Shown here: positions 8,411 to 17,608 of the stretch, one piece after another
How the letters are laid out: every line of letters starts with the position of its first letter
How positions within the stretch are numbered: position 1 is the first letter of the stretch
From: Aestuariivita sp.
GTDB taxonomy: Bacteria > Pseudomonadota > Alphaproteobacteria > Rhodobacterales > Rhodobacteraceae
NCBI RefSeq assembly: GCF_021404545.1
Contig: NZ_JAAWWD010000066.1
Span: 1 to 52,726, forward strand
Direction of reading: 5' to 3'
DNA length: 52,726 nt
Translations under genes and position numbers: made by a program
Notes under the pieces: model-generated
What the model saw: only the letters and a program-made list of their open reading frames with translations
The model's database searches: none
Told to the model about the DNA's origin: nothing

Positions 8411-9898
8411 TTAGACTGTCGTTCCCATGTCCAACGGAAAGATCGGCCTTGGCACGTTCCTATAGGGCAAGCGATCGTATTTCGTCGTGCAAAGCGCGCC
8501 GCTGTCGCAGATGATGACCCGGCCGGCAATGGGGGCGAAGGCCGCCCGGAAATGCTGCATGGATTTCAACGCAACGACGGATTTTGTGGCCGGATCGATA
8601 TCGAAAGCGCGGAATTGCTGGAGATCCAGCATCTGGTGCGGGATCGAGACGATCAGAATGTCGATACCCGAGACGCGCAGCACAGCGGTTGCACCAAAGC
8701 TGCGCTCTTGTCCGCCGAGGATCGGGCCATCGCCCACAACGCGGCCCTCGCCGCGCCACATCAGTGTTCCGGACACCTTGAGCGGGCCGCCGCCGAATTC
8801 CCGCGCGGTTCTTCCTCCGATGGTGCAAGTCACCTGCGAGCCGAGCGGCGTCTCTTGCAGCCCCCGCGCCGTTGCGGCGTCGATCAGCGGCCCGAAACAG
8901 GCATTTTCGACATCTGCGTCGAGCAGCGACCTCAGAAGTGCCGGAGCATCGCCATAGGCGCCCGAACCGGGATTATCGGCGTAATCGGCGATGACCAGAG
9001 GGCCGCCGCCGGGCCGCCAGCCTCTTGCGATGTCGGCGGCTTCAGAGGTGGACAAATAGTTGTTGAGGGTGTCGTGGCGCCGGGCCCAGATATCGTCGGC
9101 CAGTTCGTCCGCCATTCCGGTCAAAGGCCCGGCGTGGCTCTCGCCGGTGACCAGAACGGTCGGGCCGACCTCGGCGATATCGGCGCAGGGGAAGCCGCCA
9201 TTGATGCTGATGGCAAAGACGTCCCTGCGCGCCTCGAAGGCGCGGGCCATGGCCTGCCGGTCGATCATCGGCCCGACATCCGTGCGCCCGCCATTCGCCT
9301 CTTCCAGCATTGGACGATGGGCGCGTATGGTGCGCGGACGGATGTCGCCCGCCATGGTGCGGTGCAGCAACTCGGCGGTGCGTCGGCCGGTGGCGCGGAT
9401 ATCCACATGCGGGTAGGTGGTGAACGACACGAGGATCTGGGCCAGATCGCACATCGCGGACGTGACGTTGGCATGCGGGTCGAGCGTGACGGCCACGGGC
9501 AGGTCCGGCCCGATCACGGCGCGCAGGCGGCGCAGGATCTCGCCTTCTCCGTCATCGTGGGCCTCGATCACCATCGCGCCATGCAGGATCAGGAACACAC
9601 CGTCCCATCCGCCTTGGGCGGCGGCCTCGAGCAAGGGGGCAAGCAGCGTCTTGAACGCCGCTCGCGTCACCCGCCCGCCCGGTCCCGCCGCGGCGCTGAT
9701 CACATGGGTGACATCCCAGTCATGGGCGCGGCCCACATCGAGCAATCCGGCGAGTTCGGTATTCGTATGCCCCTTGGCCCCCACGGCGGAGGGTCCGTCC
9801 AGAAGGTAGCGGTCGCGGAACGCCTGAAGGTCGGTTGGCCGGATATTGAACGTGTTGGTTTCATGGGAGATTTCTGCGGAGAGTATGGTAAACCCCAA
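8411..9898 (-). CDS. M81-family metallopeptidase (MlrC/microcystinase C-like)
   Basis: A cytoplasmic zinc hydrolase of 495 residues, normal for the family. The N-terminus ILSAEISHETNTFN (residues 5-18), HGAM at 106-109, and the presumed zinc ligands D140-x-H142 (LDPHANVT) with H164 (TYPHVD) are all present. The D-x-H-x21-H spacing matches MlrC. MlrC opens or trims linear products of cyclic peptides such as microcystin; most homologues act on unknown peptides. The start is TTG at 9898 with an AAGGA ribosome site; no ATG is nearby. It is the last gene of an operon encoding a complete peptide importer, so it probably degrades the imported oligopeptide. Confidence 0.88.
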   Translation of the reverse strand: MGFTILSAEISHETNTFNIRPTDLQAFRDRYLLDGPSAVGAKGHTNTELAGLLDVGRAHDWDVTHVISAAAGPGGRVTRAAFKTLLAPLLEAAAQGGWDGVFLILHGAMVIEAHDDGEGEILRRLRAVIGPDLPVAVTLDPHANVTSAMCDLAQILVSFTTYPHVDIRATGRRTAELLHRTMAGDIRPRTIRAHRPMLEEANGGRTDVGPMIDRQAMARAFEARRDVFAISINGGFPCADIAEVGPTVLVTGESHAGPLTGMADELADDIWARRHDTLNNYLSTSEAADIARGWRPGGGPLVIADYADNPGSGAYGDAPALLRSLLDADVENACFGPLIDAATARGLQETPLGSQVTCTIGGRTAREFGGGPLKVSGTLMWRGEGRVVGDGPILGGQERSFGATAVLRVSGIDILIVSIPHQMLDLQQFRAFDIDPATKSVVALKSMQHFRAAFAPIAGRVIICDSGALCTTKYDRLPYRNVPRPIFPLDMGTTV

Positions 9899-9916
9899 GG
9901 GTCTTTTCCTTCGTGT

Positions 9917-10870
9917 TCAAAGCGGGTGGTGGCAGGCGACGGCATGGCCCGTCTCCGATGACAGGGCAGGGGTTTCCGTCCGGCAAAGCGCGCTTGCCTG
10001 CGGGCAGCGGTCGGCGAAGGCGCAGCCGGGAGGCAGGTCGAACGGGCTTGGAACCTCACCCTCCAAGGGCGCGATCAGGCGGCGCTTTTTCGGGTCGGGT
10101 TCGAAAGTGCTCTCCATCAGGGTTCTTGTATAAGGATGTCGCGCGGGGGCGGCGGTATCCGGCAGGGCCTCCACCACCCGGCCCAGATACATCACCAGGA
10201 TCTCGTCGCAGAAATACTTCACCAAACTCAGATCATGGGAGATGAACAGATAGGTCAGGCCCAGCTCGGTCCGCAGATCCTCCAGCAACCCGATGATCTG
10301 CGCCTGCACCGAGACGTCGAGCGACGCCGTCGGCTCGTCCAGCACCAGCAGGGAGGGTCTGAGCGCCAGCGCCCGCGCGATGCCCACCCGCTGTTTCTGC
10401 CCGCCTGAGATCTGATGCGGATAGCTGCTGGCGAGACCGGGGTTGAGGCCCACCATCTCCAGAAGCTCGGCCACCTCCTCGGCCATCGGTCTGGCGGGTT
10501 TGACGCCCTGCACCTCGAAGGGTTCGGCCACGGCGCGGGTCAGGGTATAGCGCGGGTCGATGGCGGAATAGGGATCCTGAAACACCATCTGCATCCGGGC
10601 GCGCAGCTTGCGCATCTGCGCAGGTGTCTTCGCCAGCAAATCGTCGCCGTCGAAGGCGACCGCGCCGCTGGACGGTTCGATCAGCCGCAGGATCAGTCGG
10701 GCAAGCGTGGATTTTCCGCAGCCGCTTTCGCCGACGACGCCGATCACCCGGCCCTCGGGCAGATCGAAGGACACACCGTTGACCGCATGCATCGAACGCG
10801 CCTTGCGGAACGGCCCGCCACCGGAGCTGAAGCGTTTCGACAGGTCGCGAACCTCAAGCAGGTTGGGCAT
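9917..10870 (-). CDS. Dipeptide/oligopeptide ABC transporter ATPase (DppF/OppF-type)
   Basis: A 317-residue nucleotide-binding subunit. Walker A is GVVGESGCGKST, the signature is ISGGQKQRVGIARAL, and Walker B is LLVLDEPTASLD followed by the switch His in LFISHDLSLV. The C-terminal oligo_HPY segment (PPGCAFADRCPQASALC) with clustered cysteines is typical of peptide and nickel importer ATPases, where it may hold an iron-sulfur cluster. It overlaps the upstream DppD-type gene by 17 bases and ends 18 bases before the M81 peptidase gene starts. It works with the second ATPase as a heterodimer on the DppB/DppC-type channel. Confidence 0.94.
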   Translation of the reverse strand: MPNLLEVRDLSKRFSSGGGPFRKARSMHAVNGVSFDLPEGRVIGVVGESGCGKSTLARLILRLIEPSSGAVAFDGDDLLAKTPAQMRKLRARMQMVFQDPYSAIDPRYTLTRAVAEPFEVQGVKPARPMAEEVAELLEMVGLNPGLASSYPHQISGGQKQRVGIARALALRPSLLVLDEPTASLDVSVQAQIIGLLEDLRTELGLTYLFISHDLSLVKYFCDEILVMYLGRVVEALPDTAAPARHPYTRTLMESTFEPDPKKRRLIAPLEGEVPSPFDLPPGCAFADRCPQASALCRTETPALSSETGHAVACHHPL

Positions 10871-11822
10871 GGGCGACCTCCGCGAAATGGCAGGCGGCGG
10901 CGCTGTCGCCTTCGACGGAAAACGTCGGCGGATCGGTCGCGCAGATCGCTTCGGCGCGCGGGCAACGCGGGTGGAACGGGCAGCCCTTGGGATAGTTGAT
11001 GACGGTCGGAACCGTGCCTTCGATCCCGGTCAGCCGGGCGGTGTCGTCCAGCCCGCGCGGAATGCAGGCGATCAGCGCCTGGGTGTAGGGGTGGCGCGGG
11101 CGGTCGAAAATCGCCTCCACCGGCCCGTATTCCACCGCACGCCCGGCATACATGACCACGACCTTGTCACAGGTCTGCGCCACGACGCTCATGTCATGGG
11201 TGATCAGGACCAGAGCCAGATCGCGCTGCTTTACCAGATCGTCGAGCAGGCGGATGATCTGCGCCTGCACGGTCACATCCAGCGCCGTGGTCGGCTCATC
11301 GGCGATCAGAACGTCCGGATCGGCGGCCAGCGCCATGGCGATGACGATCCGCTGTTTCATGCCGCCCGACATCTGGTGCGGATAGCGGTCGCAGATCAGC
11401 GCGGGTTCGGGGATGCGCAGGGTGCCGAGGATCTCCTCGGTCCGGGCGCGGGCCTCATTGGCGTTCATACCCAGATGCAGCCGGGCCACGTCATCGACCT
11501 GCGGGCCGATCTTTTTCAGCGGGTCAAGCGAGGTCATCGGGTTCTGCGTGATCAGCCCGATCTTGCCGCCCCTGAGCTTGCGATAGGCGCGTTCCGGCAG
11601 TTTGGTCAGATCCTGCCCGTCGAACACGATCGTGCCGCCGGTGATGCGCCCGCCGATCAAGGGCAACAGGCCCATCACGCTCATCGCGGTCAGCGACTTG
11701 CCCGATCCGCTTTCGCCGACGATGCCGATCGTCTCGCCCTTGTCGACCGAGAAGCTGACGCCCGAGAGCGGCTCCACCGCGCCGAAGGCGACCCCCAGAT
11801 CGCGGACGCTGAGCATGCTCAC
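10854..11822 (-). CDS. Dipeptide/oligopeptide ABC transporter ATPase (DppD/OppD-type)
   Basis: A 322-residue ATPase subunit with Walker [15 protein letters not shown], signature [15 protein letters not shown], Walker [13 protein letters not shown] and the H-loop LITHDMSVV. The C-terminal oligo_HPY region is [15 protein letters not shown]. The GTG at 11822 overlaps the stop of the permease gene by 4 bases, and an ATG two codons in (11816) is an equally possible start. It pairs with the DppF-type subunit encoded next. The hydrophobic MSGGM signature variant is usual for this subunit. Confidence 0.94.
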   Translation of the reverse strand: MSMLSVRDLGVAFGAVEPLSGVSFSVDKGETIGIVGESGSGKSLTAMSVMGLLPLIGGRITGGTIVFDGQDLTKLPERAYRKLRGGKIGLITQNPMTSLDPLKKIGPQVDDVARLHLGMNANEARARTEEILGTLRIPEPALICDRYPHQMSGGMKQRIVIAMALAADPDVLIADEPTTALDVTVQAQIIRLLDDLVKQRDLALVLITHDMSVVAQTCDKVVVMYAGRAVEYGPVEAIFDRPRHPYTQALIACIPRGLDDTARLTGIEGTVPTVINYPKGCPFHPRCPRAEAICATDPPTFSVEGDSAAACHFAEVAHAQPA

Positions 11823-12700
11823 GCCCCCCGCAATCGGTCACGGATATCGAGCGCGCGGATCAGTTCGTCGCCGAACAGGTTCACCGCGATGACGGTGACG
11901 GCGACGGCCACACCGGGGAAGATGATGACCCACGGGCTGAGGAACAGCTGCGCCGTGCCCGAAGACATCATCGCGCCCCAGCTTGGTGTCGGCGGCTGTG
12001 CGCCAAGGCCGAAGAAGCCCAGTGTCGCCTCCAGCACGATGCCGTCGCCGATGGCCAGCATGCCGACCACGATCACCGGCGCGATGGCGTTGGGCATCAG
12101 GTGCCTCAGCAGGATATGGGACGGCTTCGCACCCAGATTGATCGTCGCCTCGATGAAGGTTTCGCGCTTCAGGCGCACGATCTGGGCGCGGGTCAGCCGG
12201 GTGAACTGCGCCAGATAGGCGATGGCGATGGCGAAGGTGGTCGATGTCAGGCCGGGACCGATGATCGCCACGAAGATCAGCGCGATCAGGATGTCGGGGA
12301 AGGACCAGGTGAGGTCCACCACGGTCATCACCGCGCGCTCGAAGACCCCGCCGAAATAGCCCGCCGCGGCGCCAAGCGTCATGCCCGCCGCCATGGAAAT
12401 GGCAATCGCCGTGGCGCTCACCGAAAGCGAGGTGCGAGCACCGAAGATCACCCGGCTGAGCACGTCGCGCCCGAATTCGTCGGTGCCCAGGAGATGTGGC
12501 CAGCCTGGAGACGCGTTCGCGTTCAGCAGGTTCTGCGCGGCATAGTCGAAGGGCGCGATCCAGGGCGCGAAGATGGCGACCAGGACCAACAGGATCAGGA
12601 AGCCACCGGCCACGATACCGATGCCCGAGGCGAAGGCGCGCCCGATGCTCATCCGCGCGAAGGCGTCGAGCGAGCGTATGGCCATTTGTGAGACGTTCAT
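11819..12700 (-). CDS. Peptide ABC transporter permease (DppC-type)
   Basis: A 293-residue inner-membrane permease. The N-terminal region has one membrane helix (GIGIVAGGFLILLVLVAIFA) and the OppC_N motif LLGTDEFGRDVLSRVIFGAR. The binding-protein-dependent transport domain follows, with the coupling segment EATINLGAKPSHILLRHLMP. Its ATG at 12700 overlaps the DppB-type stop by 4 bases. With DppB it forms the channel for imported peptides. Confidence 0.94.
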   Translation of the reverse strand: MNVSQMAIRSLDAFARMSIGRAFASGIGIVAGGFLILLVLVAIFAPWIAPFDYAAQNLLNANASPGWPHLLGTDEFGRDVLSRVIFGARTSLSVSATAIAISMAAGMTLGAAAGYFGGVFERAVMTVVDLTWSFPDILIALIFVAIIGPGLTSTTFAIAIAYLAQFTRLTRAQIVRLKRETFIEATINLGAKPSHILLRHLMPNAIAPVIVVGMLAIGDGIVLEATLGFFGLGAQPPTPSWGAMMSSGTAQLFLSPWVIIFPGVAVAVTVIAVNLFGDELIRALDIRDRLRGA

Positions 12701-13626
12701 GTTTTTTTCTCGCGAATACGGGGGTCCATGGAAGCCTGCGCGACATCACCGATCAGCGTGCCGAGCATCACGGCCAGTGCCAGCATCAGCAGGCAGGCCT
12801 GCACCACCGGGTAATCGCGCTGGCCCAACGCGCGGATAAGAAGGGAGCCGAGGCCGGGACGGCCGAAGACGAATTCCACAGTGACCGCGCCGCCGAGGAT
12901 CCAGCCGATGCGCAGGGCGAGGATCGTCACGACCGGCAGCAGGGCATGCGGCATCAGATGGCGCAACAGGATCGTGCCCGACGACAACCCCTTGGCATGT
13001 AGCAGGGTCACGAAATCCTCGCGCTGCGCATCCAGCAGGGCAACCCGCGTGACCCGTGCGACCAGGGCCACTCCGCCAAAGCCAATGGTCAGCACCGGCA
13101 GAACCAGTGATGTCCACCCGCCCGCGCCCGAAACCGGGAACCAGCCCAGATTGACCGAGAAGAACAGGATCAGCAAAAGCGCCAGCCAGAAACCCGGCAC
13201 AGTGGAGCCCAGAAGGATGAAACCGCGCATGAACCGGTCCAGCACCGGGTGGCGTACCACCGCCGAGATCGTGCCCAGTGCCATGCCGACCGTCGAGGAA
13301 AACAGAAAGGCCAGCCCGCCCAGTGTCAGGCTGTAGGGCAGGTTTTGCGCCACCAGATCGGCGACCGGGCGGCGCAGCACGATCGCCTCGCCAAACTCGC
13401 CCCGGAACATGTTCCCGATCCAGACAAAGTACTGGACGATCAGGTTCCGGTCGAGGCCATAGCGCGCCACCAGCTCGGCCCGATCCTCTGCCGAGGATCC
13501 GACGCGCAGAAGGTTGTCAATCGGATCGCCCGGCAGCAGGTAGACGATCATGAAGATCACCACCGAGATCGAGAAAGACACCGGGATCAGCATCAGCAAA
13601 CGCATGAACGTGTATCTGAGGATCAT
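12697..13626 (-). CDS. Peptide ABC transporter permease (DppB-type)
   Basis: A 309-residue inner-membrane permease of the DppB/OppB class. It begins with the typical MILRYTFMRLLMLIPVSFSI helix and the GDPID periplasmic motif. The transport domain carries the coupling segment HAKGLSSGTILLRHLMPHAL. It lies 32 bases downstream of the binding-protein gene and is coupled to the DppC-type gene by a 4-base overlap. The operon order (receptor, B, C, D, F) is the classical one for peptide importers. Confidence 0.94.
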   Translation of the reverse strand: MILRYTFMRLLMLIPVSFSISVVIFMIVYLLPGDPIDNLLRVGSSAEDRAELVARYGLDRNLIVQYFVWIGNMFRGEFGEAIVLRRPVADLVAQNLPYSLTLGGLAFLFSSTVGMALGTISAVVRHPVLDRFMRGFILLGSTVPGFWLALLLILFFSVNLGWFPVSGAGGWTSLVLPVLTIGFGGVALVARVTRVALLDAQREDFVTLLHAKGLSSGTILLRHLMPHALLPVVTILALRIGWILGGAVTVEFVFGRPGLGSLLIRALGQRDYPVVQACLLMLALAVMLGTLIGDVAQASMDPRIREKKT

Positions 13627-13658
13627 CCCGGTGCCTCCTTTCTTGCCCGTTCAGAGGC

Positions 13659-15239
13659 TTATTCGACGACCTTGATGTCGACGAAGGACTGACCCCGGAA
13701 CCGCGCGCCGCGCACCGGATCGGGCACCGTGATCGCATCGGAGTTGAACGCGATGTTCTGCGTCGGCTGATAGATCGGCACGAACAAGTGCTGGCTCAGC
13801 ACATATTCATGATAGGCGGTGAAATTCGCGATCCGCTCGGCCGATGTGGCGCTTTCGGTCATCGCCACATCGTTGAGGCGTTGACCTTCCGCATCTTCCC
13901 ACATCGAGACGTTCGGATATCCCAGGCGATTGCCGCTGAAGAACCAATCCAGAATGTCCGAGTTGTTCCAGTCATAGCTGCGCACAGCCAATTGATGGGC
14001 ATTGTTGCGGTATTCGTCGCGGATCGTAGAGCTGTCAAAGACGGTGATGATCGCCTCCATCCCGATCTCGGCCAGTTGCGCCTGCACCACCTGTGTCAGG
14101 CGGGTCAGCTCTGTGGTGTTGGCCGTGAACAGGCTGACCGACAGCCGCTCATCGCCCATCACGCGCACACCGTCAGTGCCCATCACCCATCCTGCCTGGT
14201 CCAGCAATTCGCCCGCGCGGGCGGGATCATACATCACGTTCAGGCTTGGATCGACATTCGCTTCGGGCAGCGAAGAGATCAGGAAATTTCGCGCAGGCGC
14301 ACCGACGCCGTTATAGATCGCGGCAACAATCCCGTCCTGGTCGATGGCCATCCCCGTCGCCTGGCGGACGAGGATGTTGTCGAACGGCGGCGCGGTCACG
14401 TTGATCGGCATGTAACTGATCCCGACGCCTGGCATCTGGATGATCTGGATATTGGCCTCGGCCTCCAGTATCTTCAGAAAGTCGGTGGGCACACCCAGCA
14501 GCAGGTCGATACCGCCCGTCCGCAATTCCAGAAACGCGGTCGACTGATCGGGGATTTCGCGGAAGGTGAACGTCTCGATATGCCCCGCGTTGGTGTTTTC
14601 CGAAAGATCGGAGCCCCAGGTGTAATCCTCGTTGCGCACCAGAACCGTTTCCAGCCCGATCTCGAAGCTTTGCAGCTCATACGGGCCGGTGCCGATGGCC
14701 GCCGTGACGCCGAAGTCGTCGCCAAGCTCCGCAAAGGCGGTGGGGCTTGGGATGCCCATGAAGGCGCTGGCGAGGTTGTAGAGCAGGTTCGGTTCAGGAC
14801 GGTCCATGTTGAACCGCACGGTCAGCTCGTCGATGACATCGACCGACCCGATCGCCTCCACCAGATACTCGTTCTCGGTGCCCGCATAGCTTGCGATCCA
14901 GAATTGGACGGCCTCGGCGTTGAACGGCGTGCCGTCATGGAAGGTGACACCATCAAGGAGCGAAAAGGTCCAGCTCATGCCGTCGGAGGTCTCTTCCCAC
15001 GAGGATGCAAGATGGGGGTGAAAGGATTGGTCCGCGTCCTGTTCGACCAGCCGATCGAAGATCAGCGATGTGGCTGTGTTGAGCGTGCTGGCCGCGACCG
15101 GGTTATACGCGGTGGCGCCAAGTTCGCTGGCCGAAAAGGCGACGCTCACATCCTGTGCCGTCGCATGGGTGGAGAACAACAAACCGGCTGCTACGATAGC
15201 CGATCCTGTCAGAAGCTGGGTCTTGGTCGAATATCGCAT
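13659..15239 (-). CDS. Peptide ABC transporter periplasmic binding protein (SBP family 5)
   Basis: A 526-residue secreted receptor. The signal peptide (LLTGSAIVAAGLLFSTHATA, cut near residue 28) precedes the usual family 5 features: a YNPVAASTLNTATSLIFDRL lobe-I segment, SWEETSDGMSWTFSLLDGVT and FHDGTPFNAEAVQFWI. It binds a peptide or similar ligand in the periplasm and hands it to the permeases encoded downstream. It lies 35 bases after the RpiR regulator gene. The link to an M81 peptidase suggests a peptide ligand, but family 5 proteins also bind opines, sugars and nickel chelates. Confidence 0.93.
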   Translation of the reverse strand: MRYSTKTQLLTGSAIVAAGLLFSTHATAQDVSVAFSASELGATAYNPVAASTLNTATSLIFDRLVEQDADQSFHPHLASSWEETSDGMSWTFSLLDGVTFHDGTPFNAEAVQFWIASYAGTENEYLVEAIGSVDVIDELTVRFNMDRPEPNLLYNLASAFMGIPSPTAFAELGDDFGVTAAIGTGPYELQSFEIGLETVLVRNEDYTWGSDLSENTNAGHIETFTFREIPDQSTAFLELRTGGIDLLLGVPTDFLKILEAEANIQIIQMPGVGISYMPINVTAPPFDNILVRQATGMAIDQDGIVAAIYNGVGAPARNFLISSLPEANVDPSLNVMYDPARAGELLDQAGWVMGTDGVRVMGDERLSVSLFTANTTELTRLTQVVQAQLAEIGMEAIITVFDSSTIRDEYRNNAHQLAVRSYDWNNSDILDWFFSGNRLGYPNVSMWEDAEGQRLNDVAMTESATSAERIANFTAYHEYVLSQHLFVPIYQPTQNIAFNSDAITVPDPVRGARFRGQSFVDIKVVE

Positions 15240-15274
15240 GGCAGATTTCCCTGTTGTGTATGATGTTGGCAGAA

Positions 15275-16171
15275 TTAAGTGGTGCGGCGGCCCTCCACGC
15301 GCGTATGGGTTGCATCGCCGACGTGGCCGGTGAAGCGTCCATAGAGATGGGCGAATGTGTTCATCCGATCCTCGACCTCGGGGCCAAGTTCCATGAACAC
15401 CGCGTTGACCAGAAGATTGGCAAGGCTCGCCATCTGCGCGGTCGATTCCCAGAATAGGTTTACCGCCGTGGGCACGACGAACATCTCGTCAGAGACCAGA
15501 TGTCCCCAGTCGCAGTAAGGATCGGTAATCAGGGTGACCGGGATGCCAGCGGCCTTGGCATCTTCGGCTAACATCCGTGCGTGGCGCGAATACCGGCGCG
15601 CCTCGAATATCACAAGCGCGGCGTCATTGCCGTCCATCGCCAGGATCTCGGCGAAGTTTCCTGCGGCGAGATCCAGAAGGTGTACGCCATTGCGCAGATA
15701 TTGCAGTTGGTTGACAAAGATCTGGGCCATGCCGCGCTCGGTCTGGAATCCGGCGGCAAAGACCTGGCGTGCCGTCGCAAGACGCGCCACGGCACGCTGC
15801 CATTCTGGGCTGTGAGCCGCCTCGTAAACAGCGACCAGGGCCGTAATCTCAAGTTCGAGGCCGCGCGCCAGCTGGTCGTCTCCGGCCTTGGTGCGTTCTT
15901 GCAGGTCACGCAGACGGTTGCCGATCAACCAGGGCTGATCGCCTATGTCGTTTTTGAGGTGCCGCTTGAGATCCTTAAAGCCGTCATAGCCGATCGATCG
16001 GCAGAAGCGGCCCACGGTCGGCTCGCTGACCCCGACTTTGGAGGCCAGGCTTGCGGCCGTCTCGAAAGGCAGGGCACCGATGTCCGACAGCATGTAGCTT
16101 GCCAGGGCGCGATCCGCCTTCGAGGCGGTTTGCAGCGCCTCGGTCAGGCGATCGCGCAGGGGTTTGGACAT
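15275..16171 (-). CDS. RpiR-family (MurR/RpiR) transcriptional regulator
   Basis: A 298-residue regulator. The N-terminal RpiR helix-turn-helix occupies residues about 1-75 (LASKVGVSEPTVGRFCRSIG), and a SIS sugar-isomerase-like sensor domain covers roughly 120-260. ATG 16171 (MSKPLRDRLTEAL) gives the normal family N-terminus; the open frame further upstream (to 16420) has no family character. As the first gene of the peptide-importer operon it probably autoregulates from the 8-base inverted repeat at 16205-16240. SIS domains usually sense sugar phosphates, which is unexpected next to a peptide system. RpiR regulators do, however, occur beside M81/Dpp operons. Confidence 0.9.
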   Translation of the reverse strand: MSKPLRDRLTEALQTASKADRALASYMLSDIGALPFETAASLASKVGVSEPTVGRFCRSIGYDGFKDLKRHLKNDIGDQPWLIGNRLRDLQERTKAGDDQLARGLELEITALVAVYEAAHSPEWQRAVARLATARQVFAAGFQTERGMAQIFVNQLQYLRNGVHLLDLAAGNFAEILAMDGNDAALVIFEARRYSRHARMLAEDAKAAGIPVTLITDPYCDWGHLVSDEMFVVPTAVNLFWESTAQMASLANLLVNAVFMELGPEVEDRMNTFAHLYGRFTGHVGDATHTRVEGRRTT

Positions 16172-16204
16172 GAAGGGTTCCCGGTCAGTTGCGATCAGTA
16201 GGAA

Positions 16205-16240
16205 AGAAAACTTGCACAGAGTCAATGAAATTAGTTTTCT
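16205..16240. promoter_or_regulatory. Candidate RpiR operator: 8-base inverted repeat
   Basis: AGAAAACT (16205-16212) and AGTTTTCT (16233-16240) are perfect reverse complements separated by 20 bases. CTTGCA also occurs twice, at 16211-16216 and 16239-16244. The repeat ends about 34 bases upstream of the RpiR start codon, in the promoter of the peptide-importer operon. Confidence 0.5.
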
Positions 16241-16266
16241 TGCAATTTCGCTGTGATGGGGGCTTT

Positions 16267-16518
16267 TCAGGCAGCAGGGCCCATCACCGGATCGCCCCGC
16301 AAAGACGACCGACCAAGATAATCCATGATTTCTGTTTGATCGGGGGCGACAAGCCACGCCCATCGGCCGCCGATGAACGCGCCGATACCGCTTTGGTTCT
16401 GATGCAGGAGGCAGAGACATACTCGACTAGGGTCAACGGGCCGCGCATACCAACCGCTCTCGCTTTCCGGACACGTATCGAAAAACATGCCATCAAATCG
16501 CGCATTGTGGTCTTGCAA
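16267..16518 (-). other. Unrecognised small reading frame in decayed region
   Basis: A minus-strand frame of 83 codons opens at 16518. Its second half (SGIGAFIGGRWAWLVAPDQT) has a plausible protein-like composition, but I recognise no family, its first half is poor, and no convincing ribosome site is visible. The stretch 16172-16690 otherwise holds only the RpiR promoter. It is more likely a remnant than a working gene. Confidence 0.2.
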
Positions 16519-16690
16519 AACGTCTTACCACCTGCGCTGCAACACAGTGATTTCTGTGTCTTGGTAGGTCTGCCGAAGCGGTGCGATCCGGGCAGCACCC
16601 TCGGGATTGGCATGCACGACGGTATAGGAGCGCGGGTTTCTGCCTCAGGATGTGTGCACGGGGTTCCGGCAGGATGGTCGGCCAAAGCCG

Positions 16691-17608
16691 CTAGCGCGCC
16701 CGCCCGACGGCCACGAGCAGCCGCCGCGCGCCGAACAGGCAGATAAGACCCAACCCCAGCGCCGACAAAATGACACCGGTGACCGCAACCTCAGATCCGA
16801 TTGGCGCTCGGAAGGCGTGCTGGAGCATCGGGTTAATGTTGTAGAAGGGTGACGTCATTATGAACACAGCGCTCCAGCTCGGCAGAATGGCAAGTGGGAC
16901 AAAGACGTCCGATGACATCAACGCATAGATGTTCAGCACATTTGCGACAGCGATCATGGTTTGTGTATCTATGCGGGCGCTCGCAATCATTCAGGGCAGT
17001 CGTGAGCCGGTTTCGCTCCACTTCGGATTCAAGGGTGATCTCCAGCACACCATCGTCGATCCGTTGCAGGCGCAATGCGTCCAGCGTGCCCTGAAACATC
17101 ATCGGGCCTTCAGACAAGGACACGACATTCGGGGCCTGCTCAAGGATCGTGCCGTCATGGGTTGCGATGAGCGTGGTTTGCCCGGCATCGCTGCGCGCCC
17201 GTATACCTTGGGTGACGATGCGGATGCTGGCCTCATCAAGGCTGCTTTCAGGTTCGTCGAGAAAAGCCAGCTCTGGCCCATGCGCGCGCGCCAGATAAAG
17301 GTTCACCCGCTGTTTCCACCCGCCCGACAGCTTTTCGTAAGTCTGTTTTGAGATTGGCGACAGGTCAATCAGATCGACGCTCGGATGCGGCATTGTCATC
17401 CGGGATCCGGCGCAGTGCGCATCGTGCGCATTCTATCAGCGATATCGAACGGCCCTCGGCCATGGGAGGAACGTATTCCAAAAGCCGGTCGAGCTGCAAA
17501 GCGTCCTGCCGGTTTTGCACATCAGGCGTGCGTTGGGCAAATGTCAGACAGCCAAAGGGACCAAGCGTTATCCAATTGTCGTCCCCAAGGCTGTTGGGGT
17601 TGATTTAA
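16691..17608 (-). pseudogene. Decayed ABC-2-type exporter (ATPase fused by deletion to permease tail)
   Basis: On the minus strand a frame to about 17000 carries a clear ABC signature and Walker B (LSGGWKQRVNLYLARAHGPE, AFLDEPESSLDEA) and the H-loop LIATHDG. No Walker A is found upstream. The preceding codons (ITLGPFGCLTFAQRTPDVQN) are in another frame, which shows a frameshift and a lost N-terminus. Just after the ATPase, a second frame (to 16691) gives an ABC-2 permease C-terminus (VFVPLAILPSWSAVFIMTSP and VILSALGLGLICLFGARRLL). The ATPase tail and permease middle are missing. A non-functional relic of an ATPase plus permease pair. Confidence 0.65.

Noticed and set aside
8165-9961. Long plus-strand open frame (598 codons) opposite the M81 peptidase gene
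   Set aside because: It is a mirror frame created by the strong third-position GC bias of the minus-strand peptidase. It has no protein family character, while the minus-strand frame has clear catalytic motifs.
16833-17399. Nitrous-oxide reductase maturation ATPase (NosF)
   Set aside because: Only generic ABC signature and Walker B motifs remain, and no nos genes are nearby. It is called simply a decayed ABC-2 exporter.
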